Assembly: GCF_036711975.1 (NCBI RefSeq)
Contig: NC_091970.1
Location: 4,719,501 to 4,783,500 of the forward strand
Origin: Onthophagus taurus
Taxonomy: Eukaryota > Arthropoda > Insecta > Coleoptera > Scarabaeidae
Reading direction: 5' to 3'
DNA length: 64,000 nt
The notes under the pieces: generated by a model
The model's database searches: none
What the model was told of the DNA's origin: nothing
What the model saw: only the letters and a program-made list of their open reading frames with translations
Shown here: piece by piece, positions 47,301-56,890 of the stretch
How positions within the stretch are numbered: the stretch's first letter is position 1
Layout of the letters: the number at the start of each line of letters is the position of its first letter
Made by a program: the position numbers and the translations under genes

Positions 47301-47555
47301 GTGTTATAACCGCATTTTTTTAGTTTAACCAGAAAATCGACTCCAAAAACTCGAGCTCGATCGACAAAATTAGCCCCGTTAGATAAACATAAAATGCTAC
47401 CTGATAGCCCGTCTTCAAGTAGCTCAGAATCATCTCCAATCCCTTCAAACGTGCCATTAAAGATGTCGAAGTTTTGTCACGAATGTGGGAGTAAATATCC
47501 GTTGGCTGCGGCTAAGTTTTGTGTTGAATGTGGGATTAAAAGATTAGTTCTTTAA
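41368..47555 (+). CDS. Giant ZC2HC1-type zinc-finger protein (about 1537 aa)
   Basis: Exons 41368-41494, 42528-43299, 43440-45866, 46154-47024, 47086-47270 and 47324-47555 join in phases 1, 2, 2, 0 and 2. Two C2HC fingers of the ZC2HC1 (FAM164) type are clear: C54-x2-C57-x11-H69-x3-C73 ([10 protein letters not shown]) and C167-x2-C170-x11-H182-x3-C186 ([10 protein letters not shown]). The protein ends in a zinc-ribbon-like pair, [11 protein letters not shown] and [10 protein letters not shown]. The middle, mostly one 2.4-kb exon, is disordered, rich in Lys, Ser, Asp and Glu. Known ZC2HC1 proteins are a few hundred residues, so this is several times longer. Exon 1 was set by phase: ATG 41368 gives phase 1, as exon 2 needs, while the overlapping ATG 41391 frame does not. 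Function unknown; paralogues are linked to cilia and testis. Confidence 0.8.
43324..43425 (+). other. Possible intronic RNA pseudoknot
   Basis: In the 140-nt second intron of the ZC2HC1-like gene, CTTCTCCAAGTAAG (43324-43337) is perfectly complementary to 43375-43388. AGGAAAGAGGAT (43345-43356) is perfectly complementary to 43414-43425. The order is A, B, A', B', so the two helices cross as in an H-type pseudoknot. The second strand B' lies next to the 3' splice site at 43439. If the intron is kept, the frame stops at 43336, inside arm A. Confidence 0.45.
45920..46112. repeat. About 190-bp interspersed repeat, copy 1
   Basis: It begins near AACCTCAAAATGT, contains AATTAATTAAGTTTTAAGTA and TTAGTTACAAAAAAAAGGTTGG, in pieces, and ends TAACCTCAAA. 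It fills most of the 287-nt intron between the third and fourth exons. Copies with the same order of blocks are at 60268-60380 (shortened) and 60648-60850. Confidence 0.6.
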
Positions 47556-48364
47556 ATCGCCCTGGAATAAGATAAAATGAAAGTATTAAAAAAAACATTT
47601 TTATTTTCGCCTTTTTTAACGTCGTTTTATCCAAGTTGTTTTTTAACCCCCAAAAAAAGAATAATTGTTATTCTAATCTAACTTTTTTTTTTGTATAATT
47701 TTTTATTATAATGGTTGTAATAAAAATAAAAGATAAAAAAAATTGAAGTATGTGTGTGTAAATAATTTGGGTTGATGCAAAATGTATTAATTATTATTAA
47801 TAAACTTACTTTAAATAATTAAGATTTTTATAACCTATAATTTTTAGTTTATGGAGGCTTTGGTATATTTTATTATAAAATTTATATATAATTGGAGTTT
47901 TAGAAATAAAGGAGGGAATGATGTCACAATTTTTATAATAAAATTTTTATAACCTAAAAATAAGCAATGAAGCAAGGGTGCCAACTTATTTTTTTTTTAT
48001 GTTCTCAAATTTCGATTATTTTTTAAAACATGAATATTTTAAAAAGGATGTTGTAAAGGAAAATATAAAGAAAAACAGAAATATACAGATAAACGATTAA
48101 GAAAGGAGTTAGAAAAATACAAGAATTAAATAAATTAATAAGTCAGGTTATGTTAATAAGAGTTAACAGGGCTTTCACTGTTTGTGGTAATAGAAATAAA
48201 ACGTTTTATTTCTTACTTTTCAATATCTATTTAATAATAAACTTACTTTAATAATTGATTTATTTATAACCTCAAAAATAAACTGGAATTTTAATAAAAA
48301 TCAAGGGTGCCAACTTAACTTTTTTTTAATTGTCAAACAAATAATTTTAATAACATTTTTAATA
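47556..48364. repeat. Intergenic block of local repeats before LRGUK
   Basis: ZC2HC1-like 3' UTR followed by two copies of a segment ending AAGGGTGCCAACTTA (near 47976 and 48303), each preceded by AATAAACTTACTTTA. Between them, 48140-48200 (AGGTTATGTTAATA then TTTGTGGTAATAGAAATAA) recurs just after LRGUK at 51190-51243. An inverted AAGTTGGCACCCTT is at 56661. The blocks flank LRGUK and its inverted fragment. Confidence 0.55.
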
Positions 48365-51112
48365 ATGGCTTTAAAATGTCCATGCAAAAATGCTTCCTCA
48401 ACCTCGCAAGAACCGAAAGATCAAACTTTTGCAAGTTATACAACAAACTTGAGCACCCCGAGTATTGAAGAATCGGAAATTTCCGAACCCGACGAAACTG
48501 TGTCGTATATTTCGGAAACTTCTTGGCCCGATGTAGAAATTCCAGGTAAAATAATTAATTTAAGCAACGAATTAATATTTTATTTTAATTAAATTAATAA
48601 ATCATACATTTCTTACTGGCGACATCTATATGTCAACAGCAAAAACGACAAGTAAACATTTTTGTAGGTTATGTTTAACCTAATTCTTTTTTAACAAGGT
48701 TCTTGGGGCCTTTATGGTTTAGAAGAAAACCCATGGTGCGATGAAAGTAAACCTTTCGTAAAAATAAGAACTTTCGAGGAATTAGAATTAAATGAAGACG
48801 AAAAAAATGGTATTTTATCCGAACGAATGGTTGCTTGTTGCTCATCGTACATGGATCGGTCCCCTATCGTTGGAAAATATGTTTTATGTAAAACAGATTT
48901 AAGCGAAAAAAGCTTAGAAGATATTTCAGTTTTAACTTTTCACCATTATCTTCAATATGTGAATTTATCCAATAACAAATTAATCGATTTAAAGCCGTTG
49001 GGTGAATTACCATACTTAATGTACTTGGACGTTTCCCACAATTTATTAACGCAAGTACTTAATTTTAAACCACCATTTAATTTAACCTATGTGAATTATT
49101 CGTATAATTTGGTGGATGTAATCGATGATTTAACCGATTTTTGGTCGATGATTTATTTAGATTTGTCCCATAATCAAATTTATTACATAAAAGGATTGGA
49201 AAAATTAAAATATCTCCGTTATTTGGACTTATCGTACAATCAAATAAAGGAATTGCGAAATTTAAATAATATGAGGCTTGTTAATTTAGATTTATCAAAT
49301 AACCGAATCGATAAAGTGATCATCGACGACGAAAACGGATTACATAACTTAAAAAATTTAGTCTCAATTGATTTATCAAACAATAAATTAAGAAGTTTTA
49401 AATTATTCAAAAACGTCGATGCGATACAAAAAATTATTATGACTGGAAATCAAGTTCTGCATTTAATCGAATTGGAATATATCAAAAATTTGAGGTTTTT
49501 AATCGAAATTGATTTCCGTGATAACCCAATTTGTAAACAAAAGAGGTATTATGAGATGTGTATCCAGTTGGTAAAGCCGTTAATTTTATTGGATGGGGCT
49601 TATATTAGTTCAGAAGAGAAAGTTTTAGTTTATTCTAAACACGAACCTCCACCTCAAATCGATGCTGCAAGACAACGATCGAATTTGTTTTTATTAGAAA
49701 AATTGATGAAACACGATTTAGTAACGAATACTTTACCAATTTCAAAACCGGCCCCCCCAATAATTATTTTAGTGGGCCCTCAAGGCTCCGGGCAAAGAAC
49801 ATTGTTAAAACAATTCTCTGAGAAATATCAAAAATATTTAAAAGTTGCTGTATCACACACGAATAGGCCTAAAAGAGATTCGGAAAATGAAGGTGTCGAT
49901 TATTATTTCGTGGGAGATGATGAGTTCAAAAAGATGTTAAAAGAGGGGCAATTCATGACCGTCTCGGAATATATGGGGTACTCATACGGTTTACGTAAAA
50001 ACAAAAATTACTTAAATTTAATTATTTTTAAATAAATAAATCATTTTAGATCGCGATGAAATCGTTAAAGTTTACAACAAAAAATTGGTTCTAATGTTCC
50101 ACACCGATTTAGTCTCTGCCCTTGTTCTACGAATGCGAAGTTTAAAACCGATTTTAGTTCTAACTATATGTTTTGAAGAGGAAAAGCATTACGAAAGATT
50201 AATTAATCGAATATGTTGCATTAAATGGAAATCTTTGTGAGTTAATTCAAAATTTAAAAAAAAATTGGGGTTATGTTTTTCTTTTGAGGTTAGTTTTCGC
50301 GATAATCGCAATTTTTATCGGATTTCACCCATTGGGGTACCGCAAGACGAGGAAAGTGAAGAAGAAGAGGAGGAGGAGGAGGAGGAATTATTAGATACGG
50401 CTACACTTAAAGAATGTTATGAAGATATTGTTAATTACTTACCGATTCAAGAAAAAACACTCGTCATTAACGAAAGAACAACAACTATAAGGTCGATAAA
50501 ACAGATTTCTAATCACAACACCAATAGATGGCGCTATTTTTTGAATTTATAACAACCTAAATTGTTTAATTTTTTAGTGATTCAACTCAATCTTCTAATT
50601 CACCAACAAAGCAATTATATCAAGTTGAAGAAGAATACGATAAAACCGATAATGCGGCTCGAAGTGTTAGTGAAGAAATTGGTCCTGATCGCCCGAATTT
50701 AAGCGCTTTAAGTGGACATTTTTTTCAAGACGATGACGACGATATTACAACACCAACAACTTCTCTTGGTAATCCGGAACGCAACCTAGAAAAATTTATT
50801 GAGGATGTGATGGAGAATCGTCGAAAATACTTGGATTTTCACCAGGAAAATCCGGGTTTCTTTCTTTCTGTTGTATTCACCGATCAACCTGAGGAAGCTA
50901 TGAAAACGTTAAAAGGAATTTTAAAGTATCAAGTTGAAAGGAAGAAGGAGCCGAGTTTTGCATATAGTTATGAGGCGGATCCGTGTTTTGAGGCGATGTT
51001 AACTGAGAGGTTGAATGTGTTGTACTCGGATATGTACGGGGAGATGTTTGTTTCCGAAGATCAACAGCCGAAGTGCTGGAAAAAACATATTGTGCATGAT
51101 TTGGATAAATAA
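48365..51112 (+). CDS. LRGUK: Leucine-rich repeat and guanylate kinase domain protein
   Basis: Exons 48365-48545, 48699-49994, 50050-50236, 50294-50491 and 50578-51112 join in phases 1, 1, 2 and 2 to give 798 residues. Family knowledge: LRGUK is needed in vertebrate sperm for manchette function and axoneme growth. Visible: an acidic, Ser-rich N-terminus; at least eight SDS22-like leucine-rich repeats at about 140-340 (YVNLSNNKLIDL, YLDLSHNQIYYI, NLDLSNNRID); and a guanylate kinase-like domain with P-loop GPQGSGQRT (420-428), SHTNRPKRDSENEGVDYYFV and FMTVSEYMGYSYGLH. A polyglutamate run follows. The stop codon overlaps AATAAA. In intron 4, just after its donor, lies one TAGATGGCGC motif. Exon boundaries in the acidic part (50294) are less certain than the rest. 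Confidence 0.88.
50525..50536 (-). promoter_or_regulatory. AGCGCCATCTA motif, copy 7 (inverted)
   Basis: TAGATGGCGCTA in the fourth LRGUK intron, 33 bp after the donor site; a 12-bp reverse-complement match to TAGCGCCATCTA. Confidence 0.45.
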
Positions 51113-51517
51113 AATTGTTTATAATGATTAGAAAACAAAAAAAAGATTTATTTTTATGCAAACGATAGAATTGATTAAGTAAATCAATAAGTGAGGTTAT
51201 GTTAATAGAAGTTGGCCTTTTACTGTTTGTGGTAATAGAAATAACACTAAAACTAGAATACGTATATCTTGAATGTATAATGAATGAATCTATAAACAAT
51301 ATTATTATAATATTTATATTGTCTATTATCGCCAACTTGTAAAATATGTGCAATGTTGGTTGCATATCTTATAAAAAATAGATTCTTGCATTTTAAAGCT
51401 ATTAATACATACATTAATTACAATATTTTCTCAGAAAAAAATAGAATTCCTAAACACAGTATAAAAGTTGAAAACACACAACACAGTAAAAAACGAATCA
51501 TTACAACAAATAAAATA

Positions 51518-51983
51518 ATGGCTATTTACTTATGTAAAAATTGCCAAACTTATTTAACCAAACAAGAAGAATTAGCTTCAAAAGTAATTATTTTATTTTA
51601 AACAAAATCATAGAATTAATTCGTTTAGTTTTAGTCATTTTTAGCGGGACAAGGTCAAGCTTATTTGTTCAACTCTGTGTAAGTTTTCTCCTTGATAACT
51701 TAGTCATATTTATTTATTTATTTTTAGAGAAAATGTTGCTTGTGGCCCACCAAAGGAAATAAATCTATTAACAGGGTTATTCGTCATTTCTTTCATTTAT
51801 TGCAAACGTTGTAGAACAACTCTTGGGTGGAAATACGTAATATTAAAATTAGTAAATAAAACTTATCAATTAAATAAATTTTTATAGGAACATGCCTTTG
51901 AGGAGAATCAAAAATACAAAGAGAGCAAATTTATAGTAGAATTAGCTCTCATAACAATTAAAGAGAAGAAAAGTAAATTATAA
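51518..51983 (+). CDS. Divergent yippee-like zinc protein
   Basis: Exons 51518-51583, 51635-51678, 51728-51836 and 51888-51983 join in phases 0, 2 and 0 to give 104 residues. Family knowledge: YPEL proteins are small zinc-binding nuclear or centrosomal proteins with a beta-tent fold. Visible: the yippee signature C-x2-C-x52-C-x2-C (Cys6, Cys9, Cys62, Cys65), SFLAGQGQAYLFNSV, ENVACGPPKE, TTLGWKYEHAFE and NQKYKESKFIVELA. The second and third exons are exactly the size of those in the conserved yippee-like gene 8 kb away on the other strand (44 and 109 nt). It has a shorter N-terminus and a basic KEKKSKL tail, so it is a diverged paralogue. All four zinc ligands are kept, and it looks functional. 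It starts 405 bp after LRGUK. Confidence 0.85.
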
Positions 51984-52007
51984 ATAAAAAAAATAAATTA
52001 AGAATTT

Positions 52008-52018
52008 AGCGCCATCTA
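52008..52018 (+). promoter_or_regulatory. AGCGCCATCTA motif, copy 8
   Basis: Exact copy 25 bp after the stop codon of the divergent yippee-like gene and upstream of the SUN gene promoter; a typical between-genes position. Confidence 0.45.
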
Positions 52019-52129
52019 TAAATAAATTTCTTAACCTCCTTAGAGAATGACGTTTCCCACTTTGACATTAAGACGTCAATTTCTCACTTTTAACTCTCAT
52101 TCAAACGAAAACAATCGTTAAACCCTTTT

Positions 52130-52313
52130 AATACCGTTACAAATCCGTTTTTATTTTCGATTAATTTAAATAATCTGACGTCACCGTTATATATTTCTTT
52201 CAAAACGGTACCCCGTCCACGAGTAACAGTTAAATCGTGTCAATCGTGTAAACGCGTCGATTTTTCGGCTTTAACACGTTTAATTTTACAGTTTTTATAT
52301 TATTAAAAACAAG
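52130..52313 (+). promoter_or_regulatory. SUN-gene promoter and untranslated first exon
   Basis: A GTGAGT donor at 52314 pairs with the acceptor before 52563, so a non-coding first exon ends at 52313. About 130 bp upstream is TGACGTCA (52176-52183) within a block that also has CCGTTTTTATTTTCGA, matching the order seen in the duplicated block before l(2)gl. A CREB/ATF-type site is inferred. Confidence 0.55.
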
Positions 52314-52588
52314 GTGAGTTATAATGCATTTATTTTTAGTGTTTTTGTGATGTATTATTCATTAGAAGTGTTTGAATTCGTCGTTTATTGTTGGAGATGT
52401 TTTTAACCTCCAAAATGGGCCGAAAATAAAACGTTTTCTAAATATAGAAGGTTTTTGTGATACATGTGGGACAGAAGCTTTGTTGGGGAGGGGTCTAAAT
52501 TAGAATTTCGTACTCCTTGAATCAAAGAAGCTGAATTAAATAAACTTTAATTTTTTTTTCAGATTTACTTTTAAAATAACCTAAGATA

Positions 52589-55500
52589 ATGGATCTTAGA
52601 GCCAGATCTCGATCAAATACCCCTTCTTTGAGAAGATCTCAAAGGTAAAATAAATTATTACAATTAATTTTGTATTAATATTTTTTTATTTTATTCTAGA
52701 ATTATTGAAAATAGTTCCATTGAAACAAAAAAAGTTATACGATCTCAAAAGAAGCGATACATCACATCGGATTATTCATCGGAAGAAGGTGAACCTGTTG
52801 CCGATAACACAAAAAATTTAATTAGGGAAGAGCTGGCTCATTCCTCCACGATTAACGGCAACGGGGAAATTTCAGCTTTAAAATTATATAAAGAAGCCGG
52901 AGAGTATTGGAAGTAAGTATTTTTGTCGGAAAAATTTCCGGTTTGTTGATTTTGGAAACTTTATCTGTGAGTGGAATCTGATCTTGTGTTCTGGTAATGA
53001 GTACAAAAATTTAATATTAAATTACTCTTTATTAATTTAATTTAAAATAATTTTAAAAAAATTTTAGGTTATGTTAAATTAACCTGTCAAATTTGACATT
53101 TTCAATATTTTCAATAAAAATCCTCTTTAAAATCGTTCTTAACCCACAAATATCTTTAAAAACAACTTTTTTAAATTCCTTTTAAATCGTTTTTACCCCC
53201 CAATAACAAGTTTAAACCTCATTCATCTCTTTTCATCTTATTCCGTTACATCATTATTTTATTTTTAAAGTTCGTTTCGTTCGTTTTCTTCGTCGTAGTG
53301 TTTGCGTATTTTATTTTTAGTTACCTCGAGGTTTCTATATTAACACGCTCAGCCCTCATTCTTTATTTCTTAGTTTAAAACTTACGCAATAAGTAGTAGG
53401 GTAAGGTCAGTTTTAAATAAACTTCGTTCGTGGTTGTATTAAAATTAATTTTCTTTTTTAAATTACAGCAAGTATCCAAAAACGGATTATACGTACTCGA
53501 GACATTCAAAGGATCGCGTGGAATTGGCTCCAGGCGTTGTGGTTATGCCAAATATGAGTCGAAGATCGCTTCGGAACACCTTCGCTGAAGACAAAACGGT
53601 TTTTGATAAAGAAACGAGTACCGAAGAACATTTTGCTAAGAGAAAGGTTAAGCCGCAAGTGCTTTTTGGAAATAATAATAAATATGAGGGAGTTGCAACT
53701 TCATCTGTGTTTATGGAAAAATTCATTTATTATTTTATGAAGATAACTAGAGTCTTATTGTTTCCATTGTTGTATTTGTATAATAATTTTCAACGGAGTT
53801 GTCTTTATGTTTCGAAAATCTTCCATCGGATGGCCAGTCGGATTATGCTTTGGGATACGTGGATTTTGCAGAAGAACGTTAGCAATGATCGGAGACTATA
53901 TGGTATTTTAAGTTTGTGTTTACTTCCTTTAATCATTTTCGGGGGTGAGTTTCTCTTTTTGCAATTAATTTATTTACAAATAGGTTATGTTAAAGATATT
54001 TAATTTTGTGTCCTTTTCAGGACTTTATTTATTGCTGCTTTTAAGCAGTTTTCGCGTTCCCTGCCACCCAAATTGCGGTCGTATTGCCTCTGCTTATTAT
54101 TATTCACTTTCAGATTACGCTAGTCGAGCTTTTGGTCACTTTAGAAACATTTAAAACTTATTTAATTATAAATTTTTTTTTAATACAATTTGAGTGTGCT
54201 TTTATTTAATTATTTTAACAACTAAATACAAATTTGAACAAATATTTTAAAATTTGTTGCATTTTTTGACATTAAAAAAAATAGTTATTTTTTTCTTTAT
54301 AATTTTATGTTGGTAACACTTTTGGGTTATGTATATGTTTAAATAAAATTAATTAGTTTTTGTGTATTTTTTGTGACTAACAACAGATTAATCGGTAAGG
54401 CTAACAAAATAATAATTCATTCCTATTTTTACACATTTTTTAATAAATTAATTTTTTAATAAAAAATTTTTATAAGCGATTTAGCGTAATTTGGGTGGGA
54501 AGGCAAAGTTTTGTGTACTATTCAAAATTATGAAGAAAATTTGGGTTGCAGGGTTGTGGGTTTTATACGCAATAATAACCGGATTAACATCGTGGGTATC
54601 AACGTTATCCCAAAACAACCACCAACGGTTAATAATCCCCGAAGATTTCCCAGTCAACTCGTTAAAACCATCGTTAATCGAAGAATTGGGGAAAAAAAAT
54701 CTCGTTTATGAAGAAGAATTAAAATCCAAAATGAATAAATTTCTCGATGAAGTCGAAAGTTTGAAACGAGGAAACTCATTTTTACAAGGAGAGATTATCA
54801 GGATGAACCAAAAGATTTCGGTTGATATTAAAAAGTGTTGTCGGAGATCTTTATTAGAAATTGAAGGTTATGTTCAAAAAATTTTAACAGATTTTTTCGG
54901 GGTAAATACAAAGACTTTGAGTAAAGATGACGTTGAGGCATGGTTAAAAAGTATTTTTGTCGCTAAAAATGATTTAGAAAGTAAAATCGATGGTTTAACT
55001 AGTGATTTAACATCAAATTTTGACACTTCAATATCGCATAACCTCAAACTTGTGATGGATCAAGTTTCGGAAAAGATTAAAGACGAGCTTATTTTATTAA
55101 AATCAAATCAAGAAATAACTTTTTCGCCACCATCAAATTATATCGATGAAGATCGGATTAAAAAAATCGTTTCCGATACCTTATCAATTTACGATGCTGA
55201 TAAAACCGGGTTGGTTGATTACGCGATGGAATCAGCTGGGGGTTATATTATTTCGACGAGGTGTACTCAAATTTATCACCCAAAAACCGCGGTTATTTCG
55301 GTGTTTGGAATCCCGATTTGGTATCCGTCGAACACCCCGAGAACTGTGATTACTCCCGGAAATAACCCGGGTCAATGTTGGTCGTTTCAAAATTTCCCCG
55401 GTTTCTTAGTGATTAAATTGTACGGTTTTGTAAAAATTTCCGGATTCAGCATGGAACACGTCTCCGTGAAATTGGCCCCCAACGACAATATAAGTTCAGC

Positions 55501-55738
55501 TCCTAAAGATTTTGAAGTTTATGGATTAAAAAATGAAAACGATTTGGATGCGAAGCTTTTAGGTAAATATCGGTATTTAAACAACGGGAAATCGTTACAA
55601 TTTTTCGCGGTGGACGCTGATGGTGACGTTGGTTTTGATTTGGTCGAGTTAAAAGTGTTCTCAAACCACGGAAATCCCAATTATACTTGTTTGTATCGGT
55701 TTAGAGTGCACGGGGAATTAATCGATGGGGCGTCGTGA
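52589..55738 (+). CDS. koi: SUN-domain nuclear envelope protein (LINC complex)
   Basis: Exons 52589-52644, 52700-52912, 53469-53944 and 54552-55738 join in phases 2, 2 and 1 to give 643 residues. Family knowledge: SUN1/2 proteins (klaroid in flies) sit in the inner nuclear membrane, touch lamin inside and trap KASH proteins in the perinuclear space. Visible: an Arg/Ser-rich nucleoplasmic N-terminus (MDLRARSRSNTPSLRRS); a first hydrophobic patch (KITRVLLFPLLYLY); a membrane span built across the last junction (ILSLCLLPLIIFGG + LWVLYAIITG); a coiled-coil stretch; and the SUN domain with DYAMESAGGYIIS, the CTQIYHP and GQCWSFQNFPG motifs, and the C-terminal LYRFRVHGE. An internal ATG (54530) could start a short form. 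The assignment to klaroid over a testis SUN paralogue rests on the N-terminal domain. An alternative last exon is at 54021. Confidence 0.9.
54021..54154 (+). CDS. Alternative terminal exon of the SUN gene
   Basis: The exon 3 donor (phase 1) can also join the acceptor TTTTCAG at 54014-54020. The frame GLYLLLLSSFRVPCHP ends at a TAA at 54152. Like the main exon 4, it starts with Gly-Leu-aromatic and completes the membrane span. It then gives only about 30 luminal residues with no SUN domain. A truncated inner-membrane form that cannot bind KASH proteins is predicted. A minority or unused exon is also possible. Confidence 0.5.
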
Positions 55739-56204
55739 GATTTTGTATTAGTTTATTCATTTCTTTTTCGTTACATTTTTTTAAAGTTTAATTTTTTTTA
55801 ATTATTAACCTTTTTTACCAAAGAAAATTGCCATAAATTTCTTCTTAAGTTGCTTTAAGTACCTGATTAAATTTTTAACCTCACTTTTTTGATTTTTTAA
55901 TTATATCTGTTTTAAGATCTCGAAATCAAATTTGAAGTAAAATTAAGAAAGAAATGAAGAAATCTGTGATGCCTCTTGTAAATAAATACTTTATTTAAAA
56001 GAAACTAGTACAAAATCTCATAATTTCTTTAAAATTAAAACAACCTTGAATGCCTTAAAATTTTATATTAATAAATTTTAATACTTAATAGATTCAAGTC
56101 ACTTAATTAATTATTAGATTCGATTTGTTATGAATCGGAAAGAAAAAGGGGTTTTTCCTTTTTTGAGGTTGTGTTTAATAATAAAGAGTGTTTAATTATT
56201 TTCA
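55739..56204. other. SUN-gene 3' UTR and spacer
   Basis: No gene. AATAAATA near 55979 may be the polyadenylation signal. AT-rich spacer runs up to the inverted LRGUK fragment. Confidence 0.5.
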
Positions 56205-56370
56205 AGTTGCATAAAAATAAATCTTTTTTCTGTTTTCTAATCATTTCGAACAAATTTATCCAAATCATGCACAATATGCTTTTTTCCATCCCTTCCGCTG
56301 TTGTTCCTAGAAAACAAACATCTCCCCCTACATATCCATGTATAACACATTCAACCTCTGGGTTAACATC
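56205..56370 (-). pseudogene. Inverted duplicate of the LRGUK 3' end
   Basis: Reverse complement of 50999-51163, that is the last ~37 codons, stop region and early 3' UTR of LRGUK. Shared stretches include GCATAAAAATAAATCTTTTTT, in pieces, TTTTCTAATCAT, ATCCAAATCATGCACAATATG, in pieces, AACAAACATCTCCCC and ACACATTCAACCTCT. Many substitutions and small gaps show that it is not recent and not coding. Because the copy includes DNA past the stop codon without a poly(A) tract, it arose by DNA duplication and not by retrocopying. It ends exactly where the adjoining MITE begins. Confidence 0.8.
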
Positions 56371-56628
56371 AAGGTCTATAGAACATAAGGTTACCCAATA
56401 CCGATTCTCCTCCTCTGAGAGGCAAGGTGGGTCAGTGACGTAGCTGGTTCTATGAACAACACAACACGATGCGAGGTTTAAATATTTTATATAGACTGTA
56501 CCACAGTATAGGCACGTATAGGCTATCTTTTATTCTGACTGTATCGAACCAGTGACGTCAATTTGCGGGGTAATCGATACTACAGAGGCATAGGGAATGA
56601 GGTAACCTTATGTTCTATAAACCTTGAT
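56368..56628. mobile_element. Short inverted-repeat element (MITE), about 261 bp
   Basis: The left end ATCAAGGTCTATAGAACATA continues into AGGTTACC. The right end GGTAACCTTATGTTCTATAA continues into ACCTTGAT. The two form a near-perfect 28-bp terminal inverted repeat with one mismatch. The interior is less AT-rich than the surroundings, has no coding frame, and contains GTATAGGC-type short repeats and a TGACGTCA near 56553. The superfamily is unclear because no target-site duplication could be defined. It abuts the LRGUK fragment. Confidence 0.75.
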
Positions 56629-56639
56629 CGAAATTTATA

Positions 56640-56890
56640 AAACTTTAAAAAAAAATTAAGTTGGCACCCTTAATTCATTGTTTATTTAGGAAAAAATAGG
56701 TATTGAAAAGTACCTAACATAAAACTGGAAACTTTTGGGTTATGCCGGTCGTTAAAACGTATATCTGTGTATGTCTATGATGTATATCATGAATGTCCGT
56801 TTGGCCGTTTAGCCATCTTTAGAGACGTGCTGCTAAACCCAAATGAGTCTAGTTCTAGGTATACTGTTAGTTCTGCATAGTTACAGTGCT
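56640..56890. repeat. Repeat fragments after the MITE
   Basis: An inverted copy of the pre-LRGUK repeat (AAGTTGGCACCCTT, then TCATTG, TTTATTTAGG, TATTGAAAAGTA) runs into a degenerate copy of the TAGTTCTAG module (CTAAACCCAAATGAGTCTAG, then TTCTAGGTATACTGTTAG). Confidence 0.5.
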
